Of a stretch of 62,574 bases of DNA, positions 39,754 through 47,294 are shown piece by piece. The stretch comes from RGIG3135 sp964477115 (GTDB taxonomy: Bacteria; Actinomycetota; Coriobacteriia; Coriobacteriales; Eggerthellaceae). The stretch lies in contig CAYZCY010000004.1 in the NCBI GenBank assembly GCA_964477115.1, forward strand, positions 1 to 62,574. The letters are read 5' to 3'. The notes under the pieces were generated by a model. It was not told where the DNA came from. It was given only the letters and a program-made list of their open reading frames with translations, and made no database searches. Within the stretch, counting starts at the first letter, position 1. Each line of letters starts with the position of its first letter. The translations under genes were made by a program, and so were the position numbers.

Positions 39754-40740
39754 CTAAAGGTATGCCGGGTTAAGGCTGACGCCGAGGCCTTCGGCTATAC
39801 GCGGGAGCTCTTCGTCGGGGATTCCGGCGACTGACGCGGGGCCGCCCGCCATGATGCAGGCGCTTTCGAAGATTTGCGCGGCTTTCACGATGACGTGGAT
39901 GAGGCCGAAAGCGGCGTCAAAGCTCTCCCCCGTTGCGAGCAGGCCGTGCTGCGCCCAGATCACCGCGTCATGATCGCACACGGCGCTTGCCGTCATGGAG
40001 GCGAGCTCCATGGAACCGGGGACCTCGCAGGGAACCACGCCGATGCCCTGCGGGAACACCATGACGCATTCGGTCATCATCTTCCACAGAAGACGCGTGA
40101 TGGCGCGCGGGTCGGCGCCAAGCGCATGGGTGATCGCAATGACGGGCGTGGGATGGCAGTGGTAGAGCACGCGGAAGGCACCTTGGGTGGCAGCTTTCTT
40201 GCGCGCGTGAATCAAAACGTGCGCCGAAACCTCGCTCGTGGGGCGACCGCCGCCAGCGAAGCCCCAGATCACGCGATAAGCGCTGCCCTGCTCGTTGAGC
40301 GCGATGATTCCGAGGCAGCTTTCGGGATCACGGGCTACGTTTTGCATGTAGGATCCCGTTGCCGTGATGAGGAGCCATTCGCCTGCGAGCTCGGGCGCCT
40401 CCACCGCGAGTGAGACCCAGCGCTCGCCTTCTCCATCAGTCGAACCTGCACGGCCCGGCGCGGAAAGGCTTGCCCCGGCGTTTTCCGGCGCATCGCTTGC
40501 AGGCGCAAAGCCAACACCGCGCGCACGGGAGGACAAAACCGACGCAAGCGATTCGCGATCCTCCTGAGTCAAGCGGTAGGAGGCGTTGCCGCCGTTGCGC
40601 TCATGCCAACCATGGCGCCAGCCTTCGTCGCAGAGGCGCACGAATTCACGCACGAAGGAAAGGTCAACGACTTCAAGGCCGTCAAGGCAGGCGGGGATAG
40701 GACGATCGGACCGAACCTGAAAACAGCTTGGGTTTCCCAT
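39754..40740 (-). CDS. rhaD: Rhamnulose-1-phosphate aldolase (class II aldolase)
   Basis: Splits L-rhamnulose-1-phosphate into dihydroxyacetone phosphate and L-lactaldehyde, using zinc. Family features in order: GWHERNGGNASYRL, ITATGSYMQNVARDPESCLG, RPTSEVSAH (acidic ligand), YHCHPTPVIAITHA (two His ligands), TECVMVFPQGIGVVP and WAQHGLLATG (third His). They follow E. coli RhaD from end to end, with about 45 extra residues in the N-terminal third. The start is uncertain: ATG 40740 has no ribosome-binding site, whereas GTG 40788 has AGGAG at good distance but overlaps the ABC ATPase gene by 35 bases. No other rhamnose genes are nearby. The remnant aldehyde dehydrogenase next door could once have oxidised the lactaldehyde. 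Confidence 0.85.
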   Translation of the reverse strand: MGNPSCFQVRSDRPIPACLDGLEVVDLSFVREFVRLCDEGWRHGWHERNGGNASYRLTQEDRESLASVLSSRARGVGFAPASDAPENAGASLSAPGRAGSTDGEGERWVSLAVEAPELAGEWLLITATGSYMQNVARDPESCLGIIALNEQGSAYRVIWGFAGGGRPTSEVSAHVLIHARKKAATQGAFRVLYHCHPTPVIAITHALGADPRAITRLLWKMMTECVMVFPQGIGVVPCEVPGSMELASMTASAVCDHDAVIWAQHGLLATGESFDAAFGLIHVIVKAAQIFESACIMAGGPASVAGIPDEELPRIAEGLGVSLNPAYL

Positions 40741-40753
40741 GGCTTCACGCAGC

Positions 40754-41524
40754 CTATTCGGTACCGTCGTAGCGCGACAGGAAGGCACGCGTGCGCTCCT
40801 GCTGCGGGTTGTTGATGACGTCTTCGGCCCTGCCCTGCTCGACGATCACGCCGCCGTCCATGAAGATCAGGTGGTCTGCCACGTCGCGCGCGAAGTTCAT
40901 CTCGTGCGTGACGATGACCATGGTCATGTCCTCGTCCGCAAGCTCGCGGATGACTTTGAGGACATCCTGCGTCAGCTCGGGATCAAGAGCGCTCGTGGGC
41001 TCGTCGAAGTACAGCACGTCGGGGTTCATGGCGAGCGCACGCGCGATGGCAACGCGCTGCTGCTGGCCGCCCGAAAGCTCGCAGGGAACCATGTCCTCCT
41101 TGCCTTCGAGACCCATCTTGCGCAGCAGCTCGCGGCCGTCGGCGAGAGCCTCTTCCTTCGGACGCTTCTGCACGCTGATGGGCGCATCGGTGACGTTCTT
41201 GATCACCGTATAGTGCGGGAACAGATTGAAGTTCTGAAAGACCAGTCCGAACTTGGCCTTAGCCTGCTTCAGCACTTCCTTTCCACCGTAAACGGCCTTG
41301 CCCGATGGGCCCGACTTGGTTACGGCAAGATCGCCATAGGAAAGCTCGCCCGCATCCAGGGTCTCGAGCAGGGTGAGGCAGCGCAGCAAGGTGGACTTGC
41401 CGCCGCCGGAAGGACCAATGATGGCGAGAACGTCGCCTTTGTTCACGGTGAGGGAAATGTCCTTGAGAACCTCGTTGCTGCCGAAGCTCTTCTTGGCATG
41501 TTCCAGTTTGACTATCGCCTGCAT
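40754..41524 (-). CDS. Polar amino acid-type ABC transporter ATPase
   Basis: A 256-residue ATP-binding subunit of the GlnQ/HisP class. Walker A is GPSGGGKSTLL, the signature LSGGQQQRVAIARAL and Walker B VLYFDEPTSALDPE, followed by THEMNFARDVADH. The start is ATG 41524 with AAAGGT; 24 in-frame codons upstream are not conserved. Compared with typical GlnQ there is an insert of about 20 residues after the Walker A helix (KSGPSGKAVYGGKEVLKQAK). It forms a unit with the permease and binding protein upstream. Confidence 0.93.
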   Translation of the reverse strand: MQAIVKLEHAKKSFGSNEVLKDISLTVNKGDVLAIIGPSGGGKSTLLRCLTLLETLDAGELSYGDLAVTKSGPSGKAVYGGKEVLKQAKAKFGLVFQNFNLFPHYTVIKNVTDAPISVQKRPKEEALADGRELLRKMGLEGKEDMVPCELSGGQQQRVAIARALAMNPDVLYFDEPTSALDPELTQDVLKVIRELADEDMTMVIVTHEMNFARDVADHLIFMDGGVIVEQGRAEDVINNPQQERTRAFLSRYDGTE

Positions 41525-41596
41525 CGCGATTACCTTTCTTCCAAACCCAAACCCGCAGGTTGGCGTTCCGCTGGCCGTAAGATTGGCGGAGCCCAC

Positions 41597-42250
41597 CTAG
41601 TCGTGGTAGTAGTTCAAACGCTTCTCGACGCGCACAAGCACCATCTCGACAAACAAGTTGAACACCCAGTAGATCGCGCCGGCAATGAGGTAGGGCAGCA
41701 TGCTCACCTGCGAGGAAGCAAGGGCCTTGGCCTGCGAGAACATCTCCATAATGCCTAAGACGAAGGCGAGCGAGGTGTCCTTGACCAGCGTGATGATCTC
41801 GTTGCCCATGGCGGGCAGGATACGCTTGATGACCTGGGGAAGAACGATCTTCATAAAGGTCTGCGGGCGGGAATAGCCCAAAACGCTCGCGGCTTCGTAC
41901 TGTCCGGGAGGGATGGACTGGATGCCGCTGCGGTATATTTCTGCGAAGTAAGCCGCATAGTTCAGGATGAAGCCGAGCGCGCAGGCAACGAACTTCCAAT
42001 CTGAGCCCATGGACAGACCGAACAGGTAGTACGGGCCGTAGCAGAAGGCCATAAGCTGCAGCATGAGAGGCGTGCCACGCATGATAGAAATGTAGAGGCG
42101 CGTGATAAGGGCGAGAGGCTTGAACTTGCTCATGCGGCAAAGCGCAACGATGACGCCGAGGGGCAAGGCGCCCAAAAGCGTGGTGAAGAAGATCTGAGCC
42201 GTAAACAGGAAACCCGAGAAGAGGATATCCAGCATGACGGACAATTCCAC
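41597..42250 (-). CDS. Polar amino acid-type ABC transporter permease
   Basis: A 217-residue inner-membrane subunit of the HisM/GlnP class, with about five helices. The cytoplasmic EAA loop reads YEAASVLGYSRPQTFMKIVL and the N-terminal part has the typical TLLGALPLG and RGTPLMLQL motifs. The start is GTG 42250 behind AGGAG. Only one permease gene is present, so the channel would be a homodimer. It lies between the binding-protein and ATPase genes. Confidence 0.92.
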   Translation of the reverse strand: MELSVMLDILFSGFLFTAQIFFTTLLGALPLGVIVALCRMSKFKPLALITRLYISIMRGTPLMLQLMAFCYGPYYLFGLSMGSDWKFVACALGFILNYAAYFAEIYRSGIQSIPPGQYEAASVLGYSRPQTFMKIVLPQVIKRILPAMGNEIITLVKDTSLAFVLGIMEMFSQAKALASSQVSMLPYLIAGAIYWVFNLFVEMVLVRVEKRLNYYHD

Positions 42251-42408
42251 TAGTGACTCCTAAACGTAGTTTGCGGGCGAGGCCGCGAAAGCCCCGCCCG
42301 CGCTTGTTTTCTATGGATGCGAATTCGATGCGAACAAGCTTCCGATCAGCTCATTTACCCGAATCCGCCATAAAACCGATGTTCAGATCGGTTGCGGTGC
42401 CAAGGCGT

Positions 42409-43236
42409 TTAGCCCTCGATGCACCAGTTGGACCAAGCGATGCCGTCCTCAGCGTACTTCTCGCAGATAGCCTGTGCAGTACCGTCGGCGGTCATTTCCT
42501 TCAGGGTCGCGGTAACCAGCTCAGCCATGGCCTCATTGCCCAGCTTGAAGCCGACTGCATAGTGCTCGGCGGAAAGCTCGAAGATCTGAGCATAAACGTC
42601 GGGCTTGGCAGACATCTGGTATGCGGCGATGGACAGATCGCAGGCAACAGCGTCGACGTTGCCAGTCTCGAGCTGCATGAAGGCGTCGTTGTAGGTGGCG
42701 ATGGTCTGAACCTGGCCATCAGCGAAGGTGGCGACAACGTCAGCGTAATCCTCGCCCTCGAGTACGTCGAGAGCAGCAGACTCAACCTGAGTCATGACGG
42801 CCTTGCCAGCGAGATCCTCAAGGGAGGTGATGCCGCTGTCGGCCTTCACAACGATTACCTGAGCATTGAGCATGTAGGGATCGGACCAAGCGTAGAGATC
42901 CTCACGGCCCTCATAGGTAAAGCCGTTCCAGATGCAGGTGATGGAGCCATCGTTGATGAGAGCGTCCTTGGCATCCCAGTCGATCGGGACAAGCTCGAGT
43001 TCCCAACCGTTGCGCTCGGCAACCTCAGCGGCCAGGTCGAGGTCGAGACCGGCGTAGGAGCCGTCATCAGCAACGTAGCCATAGGGCGGGTAGCCGGAGT
43101 CAAAGCCGACGACCAGCGTGGTGGCCTCTTCGGAGGTGGAGTCATCGCTTGCATCAGAGCTGCAACCGGCGACGAGCAGCATGCTCATGCAGAGCGCGGC
43201 CGCAAGCGCCACAATCCAGGTGAACTTCTTCTTCAT
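42409..43236 (-). CDS. ABC transporter substrate-binding lipoprotein, family 3
   Basis: A 275-residue extracellular lipoprotein that would capture a polar amino acid and deliver it to the permease. The signal peptide ends in the lipobox LVAGC (Cys25), so it is an Lgt substrate. The mature part starts with TLVVGFDSGYPPYGYVADDG, the usual family 3 opening, and includes YAGLDLDLAAEVAERNGWEL and NGFTYEGRE. Ligand specificity cannot be read from the sequence. The ATG at 43236 has GAGAGGAT. It opens the transporter operon; 100 bases upstream is an assembly gap, so its promoter region is only partly visible. Confidence 0.93.
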   Translation of the reverse strand: MKKKFTWIVALAAALCMSMLLVAGCSSDASDDSTSEEATTLVVGFDSGYPPYGYVADDGSYAGLDLDLAAEVAERNGWELELVPIDWDAKDALINDGSITCIWNGFTYEGREDLYAWSDPYMLNAQVIVVKADSGITSLEDLAGKAVMTQVESAALDVLEGEDYADVVATFADGQVQTIATYNDAFMQLETGNVDAVACDLSIAAYQMSAKPDVYAQIFELSAEHYAVGFKLGNEAMAELVTATLKEMTADGTAQAICEKYAEDGIAWSNWCIEG

Positions 43237-43335
43237 GATAGATCCTCTCGATATGAGTTCAGGGCGGATCGCCCTTCTTGCGCTCCACCACATTGCCACT
43301 CTACCGTAGTAAAGTACCACGCAGTATAGCACAGG

Positions 43336-43435
43336 NNNNNNNNNNNNNNNNNNNNNNNNNNNNNNNNNNNNNNNNNNNNNNNNNNNNNNNNNNNNNNNNN
43401 NNNNNNNNNNNNNNNNNNNNNNNNNNNNNNNNNNN
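43336..43435. other. Assembly gap, 100 N
   Basis: Exactly 100 N between the binding-protein gene and the 3' end of the iron-sulfur gene. The true length is unknown, so the spacing and the end of the upstream gene are missing. A fused reading frame across the gap is an artefact. Confidence 0.99.
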
Positions 43436-44520
43436 AGCTCAGCCGTGCTCACGCGCGAAGAAACGCTCAGCGCCTTGCTGGCGCACACATCGGCGCACAA
43501 ACCGCACTGCACGCAATCGGCGGCGGAAAACTCCAGGTAGCGCATGCCGTCTTCAGCATGGAAAAGCTCGCTCACCTTGAGCGCGGCCGTGGGGCAGAAC
43601 ATCACGCACATCCCGCAGCCCTTGCATGCCTGCGCATCAACGGATACGCTGCCAAACACGCGTGTGTCGACCTCGGGCTGCGCCGGCTCGCCGATCGCAT
43701 ACAGAGCATCGAGCATGCGCAGGTTGCGGCTCGCCTCGTAATGCGGCAGCTTGCCGGTTTTCCCCACGCCGAGCTTGTCGCGCAGCGTGAGGATCTTCTT
43801 CTGCTGCTGGGGATCAAGCTTCTGCGCCACCACCTGCTCGACGGCGATGAGGGCCATGTCCTTGGCCATGCCGCCCGTGTCGGTGAGGAAGTTGCGTCTC
43901 GCAGCGCCCATGATCTTGCGCGCGTCGTGCGTTTTGACTTCAGGCGGAAATTCCGAATCGCAGGTGACGATGGCGCTCGACCCAACGGATTCGAGCAGCG
44001 TGATAGCCGACTCGACCGTCGCGTCGATGTCAGGGCGAACCACCCCGTACTTGCAGCTTTCGCAGCCGCCGTCCACCAACACGATGTCATCGATGCCGCG
44101 TGCGGCAAGCTCCACGAGCAGCAGTTCCTCCACGCGGGCCAGGCAGGGCACGGTGGCATACATTTCGGGGTCGCCCTCTTCGCGAGCAGCCACGCGCGCA
44201 CAGGCGATAACGGCCATGCCCCCCTCGGCGGCGTTCACGGCTGCAGCCACGGCATTGGCCAAGTCCTCGCTCAAGGGGTCGATCGAATGGATGGCCTCCA
44301 TGGGGCACACGGCCACGCAGGCACCGCAGGAAACGCACTCGGCCATATCCACCGTAATCTCGTTGTTTCGCACGGTGATGGCCTTCCACCGGCAGGTCTG
44401 CACGCAGCGCTGGCAGCTGGAGTTGCGATTGCGCACGGCAACGCAGCGCGCATCGGCGGTGAGAATGGATCGGCCCCCAAAGGCCTGTACCAGATCGACT
44501 ACTTCGTTGAGCGTGGGCAT
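43436..44520 (-). CDS. Multi-cluster 4Fe-4S protein, 3' end lost in gap
   Basis: About 361 residues are visible before the gap. Two N-terminal clusters: Cys26, Cys36, Cys39 and Cys43 (CQRCVQTC), then Cys62-Cys72 (CVSCGACVAVCP). After a middle domain of about 220 residues with additional cysteines (VDGGCESCKYGV) come two more ferredoxin motifs (CKGCGMCVMFCP, CVQCGLCADVC). There is no signal peptide or Tat motif. It lies 73 bases downstream of the mobB-mobA fusion on the same strand, so it probably serves molybdenum- or tungsten-dependent oxidoreductases, as electron carrier or maturation factor. That role is inference; I do not have a family name. Confidence 0.8.
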
Positions 44521-44593
44521 GGCTTTCCTAACGGTTTATCCCTGAACGCGAGCTTACTTTCTCCCTAGAGATTGAGAAGGTGAGCGCAGCGGG

Positions 44594-45952
44594 CTATTCA
44601 CCCAGATAGGAATCTTCGATGCGCTTGAGCTCATCGGGCGTGTTGGCGTTGATGAAGCAGCCGCCGCGGGGCTCTGCCTCAAGCACGCGCTCCTGGGAGA
44701 AGGCATGCACGTTGACCATCGGGTCCTCATAGAGGGCCTGGGCACGCTTTTCGCCGCGATCGAGCGCACGGCGGATAGCCGGAACGCAGGTGCTGCGGCG
44801 GTAGAGCGCATGGAAAGGCTCGAAGCCGTGCTTGTTCACGGGCACGACCACATCAGCGCCGGTTTCGTTCATGGCAAGCGACTGGGCAACGACCAAAGAC
44901 CCGCTGGCAAAGATCATATCGCAGGCAACCACGGCGACGTAGGGGTTGCGCGCGGAGGTGCAGGCGGTGTAAAGACCTGGCAGAGCGCCGCGGAACTTGA
45001 AGGCATCCCCCACCAGCTTGATGTCGAGGTCGGGATACTCCTCGTGCAAAAACTCAAGGTTTTCGCGCTCGTTGGTGGTGATGATAAGCTCGTCAGCCAC
45101 CGGGGACAAGCGATCGATAAGCCTCATGATCAGCGGACGGCCGGCAAAGGGAACGGTTGCCTTCGAGCGACCCATGCGGCGGCTTTCGCCACCAGCCTGG
45201 ATGACCACCGAAATGCGCGGACGGGCATAGCGACGCTGCACGAAGTCGGCGAGACCGACCACGTCGTCGATGTCGAAGGCGGGAATGTTGAAAAGCTTGG
45301 CAGCCTCGATGGCCTCGGGGATATCGGTCACCACGGCAACGGTGTCGGCCGTGGGCATCTTCTCCTCGAGGTCGGCCTTGAGCGCCTCGTCAGCGGGATC
45401 GATCGCAAAAACCTGCGTACCCTCGGATGCAGCCTTGGCCGTCTCCTCCACAAGATCGACCAAACCGCCGTGCTTGCGGCCGCCAGCGCGGGCACGGGAA
45501 ATCTGGGTGAAGTCGGAGCCGAGCGAGCAGCCCTGACGAGCGCCCTCGATGAAAGCCTCGGCTACGGCCACGTCGGCTTCGTTGCCGGCGCGCATGATCT
45601 CAATGGTGGGAAGGCCGCTCTTGCGATAACCCTCCACGATGATGATGTCGTGACCGGGCATGGTGCGCACGATTTCGTGGCATTCGATTTCGCCCTCAAG
45701 CGTCTTGACGCGCGCCATCTGGCCGGGAGCGGCAATGACCGTCTCGGACGCACCCGCCGCGCGATGGCGGTAGGAGTCCTTGCCGGGATAGTCGATGTCG
45801 AAGCCCTTGTGGGAGTGATGCTTCACGCTGCCCACATCAAGGCTGCGAGAAACCAGCTCGGCGATGAGCTTTTCGATCAGAGTGGTCTTACCGGAATTGT
45901 GACGACCAACGATGGCGACCGCCGGCGAGGGAACGATAATCTTGTTGGACAT
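44594..45952 (-). CDS. MobB-MobA fusion (molybdopterin-guanine dinucleotide synthesis)
   Basis: A single 452-residue protein. The N-terminal MobB-like GTPase has a P-loop in VAIVGRHNSGKTTLIEKLI and DIIIVEGYRKSGLPTIEI. The C-terminal MobA-like transferase begins at about 245 with VVIQAGGESRRMGRSKA, then PFAGRPLIMRLIDRL and VACDMIFA. MobA transfers GMP to molybdopterin to make the bis-MGD cofactor. The linker of about 70 residues between the domains contains DPADEALKADLEEKM and is not assigned. The start is ATG 45952 (AAGGCACAGG upstream). It opens a two-gene unit with the iron-sulfur protein. Confidence 0.92.
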   Translation of the reverse strand: MSNKIIVPSPAVAIVGRHNSGKTTLIEKLIAELVSRSLDVGSVKHHSHKGFDIDYPGKDSYRHRAAGASETVIAAPGQMARVKTLEGEIECHEIVRTMPGHDIIIVEGYRKSGLPTIEIMRAGNEADVAVAEAFIEGARQGCSLGSDFTQISRARAGGRKHGGLVDLVEETAKAASEGTQVFAIDPADEALKADLEEKMPTADTVAVVTDIPEAIEAAKLFNIPAFDIDDVVGLADFVQRRYARPRISVVIQAGGESRRMGRSKATVPFAGRPLIMRLIDRLSPVADELIITTNERENLEFLHEEYPDLDIKLVGDAFKFRGALPGLYTACTSARNPYVAVVACDMIFASGSLVVAQSLAMNETGADVVVPVNKHGFEPFHALYRRSTCVPAIRRALDRGEKRAQALYEDPMVNVHAFSQERVLEAEPRGGCFINANTPDELKRIEDSYLGE

Positions 45953-46091
45953 GCCTGTGCCTTCAGTACGCGAGCCTACAAATTCGCTTGAGTATATCAC
46001 TACCAGTCAACCATACCAGCTTTGTGCAGATGATTATGCCAAGGTGGGCGCCACGGCGCGCCTCAAGAGCATGACAGCCAAATGACGACTA

Positions 46092-46135
46092 GATACAAAA
46101 CGACCCGCGTACACAAACTCTGTATGCGGGTCGTT
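46092..46135 (-). terminator. Terminator after the dnaX-ybaB-recR run
   Basis: AACGACCCGC (46099-46108) pairs with GCGGGTCGTT (46126-46135), followed on the minus strand by TTGTAT. A second, bulged hairpin with arms GATAGAGACCCTGT and ACAGAGTCTATC lies at about 46149-46190. The 300-base stretch 45953-46260 holds these two structures and no supported gene. Confidence 0.75.
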
Positions 46136-46260
46136 ATGCGCTTCGAAGAGATAGAGACCCTGTCCCCTCCAAAAACAGAGTCTATCTGCAACGAAGCTGA
46201 ATGTCTCTCGTAGATCGCTGGTAAGTATAGCACCAGCCTTGATAATTCCAAAGAAGTTTT

Positions 46261-46857
46261 TTACAGGGCACGGCGCGCCTCGATGGCACGGCCCAAAGTG
46301 ACCTCGTCGGCAAACTCAAGATCGCCCCCGACGGGAAGTCCGCTTGCGGGACGCGTCACCTCGATGCCGAGCGGTTTGATGATGCGCGCCAGGTATGCCG
46401 CCGTGGTCTCCCCCTCTATGTTGGGGTTGGTGGCCAAAACCACCTCGCGCACGTCTTCGGAACCCAGGCGCCTGATGAGCTCGGCAATGCGCAGATCATC
46501 GGGGCCTACGCCCTCCATGGGGCTGAGCGCGCCGCCAAGCACGTGGTACACACCCGAAAACACGCCCGTGCGTTCGATGGACGGAATATCGCGCGGTTCG
46601 CTCACCACGCAGATAATGCCCTGATCACGACGCGGGCTCGCGCAGATCTCACAGCTAGGGCCTTGCGCGTAGTTGAAGCATCGCTCGCAGAAACGGATGC
46701 TTTCCTTCACCTCGGCTATGGCGTCAGCCAGACGCATGGCAGTGGCGCGCTCGGCGTTCAAGATCCAATACGCCATGCGCTGCGCCGACTTGGGGCCGAC
46801 GCCGGGCAAGCGCTCGAGTTCGTCGAGCAGCTTCTGTATGGCAGGTGCAGCTTGCAC
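46261..46857 (-). CDS. recR: Recombination mediator RecR
   Basis: Acts with RecF and RecO to load RecA at gaps. The 198-residue protein has the helix-hairpin-helix LERLPGVGPKSAQRMAYWIL, a zinc finger (CERCFNYAQGPSCEIC) and a Toprim domain (IICVVSEPRDIPSIERTGVF, then LATNPNIEGETTAAYLA). The start is a GTG at 46857 with GGAAGG ten bases away. It is the last gene of dnaX-ybaB-recR, a conserved bacterial order. Confidence 0.97.
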   Translation of the reverse strand: MQAAPAIQKLLDELERLPGVGPKSAQRMAYWILNAERATAMRLADAIAEVKESIRFCERCFNYAQGPSCEICASPRRDQGIICVVSEPRDIPSIERTGVFSGVYHVLGGALSPMEGVGPDDLRIAELIRRLGSEDVREVVLATNPNIEGETTAAYLARIIKPLGIEVTRPASGLPVGGDLEFADEVTLGRAIEARRAL

Positions 46858-46883
46858 GGTGCGCTAACCTTCCCGACTTTGAA

Positions 46884-47192
46884 CTACATCAGACCGGGGA
46901 TCTTCATGCCGCCCATGACGGCTCCCATGCGGGCGTTGGACTCGGCGGTTGCGGTGCGCAGGGCCTCGTTGACGGCAGCAACGATCATATCCTCGAGCAT
47001 CTCGACGTCCTCGGGGTCAATTGCCTCGGGGTCGATGGTCACGGACTTGACCGACATGTCGCCCATGGCAACGGCCTTCACCATACCGCCACCTGCAGAC
47101 GCCTCGAACTCCATGGCCGCAAGCTCTTCCTGAGCGCGGGCAGCCTGAGCCTGCATCTTCTGAGCCTGCTTCATCATCTTCTTCATATCCAT
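46884..47192 (-). CDS. ybaB: YbaB/EbfC nucleoid-associated protein
   Basis: A 102-residue dimeric DNA-binding protein. The Met/Gln/Ala-rich first helix (MKKMMKQAQKMQAQAARAQEE, here shown as KKMMKQAQKMQAQAARAQ) and the strand VKAVAMGDMSVKSVTIDPEA are typical. It lies between dnaX and recR, as in E. coli and Bacillus, and 26 bases upstream of recR. The start is ATG 47192 with GGAG nine bases away; an ATG two codons later is also possible. Confidence 0.95.
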   Translation of the reverse strand: MDMKKMMKQAQKMQAQAARAQEELAAMEFEASAGGGMVKAVAMGDMSVKSVTIDPEAIDPEDVEMLEDMIVAAVNEALRTATAESNARMGAVMGGMKIPGLM

Positions 47193-47294
47193 GAGCGGAA
47201 TCTCCTTTTCGTATGTCGAGCTGCCTGAAAGCAGCTATGTGCACTATAGATCACTTGCCGCACAGTCACCAGACGGCACTCGGGCGAGCCTGCC

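Noticed and set aside
46063..46251. 62-codon minus-strand frame downstream of recR
   Set aside because: It consists of the recR terminator hairpins read as codons, with no ribosome-binding site or conserved pattern.
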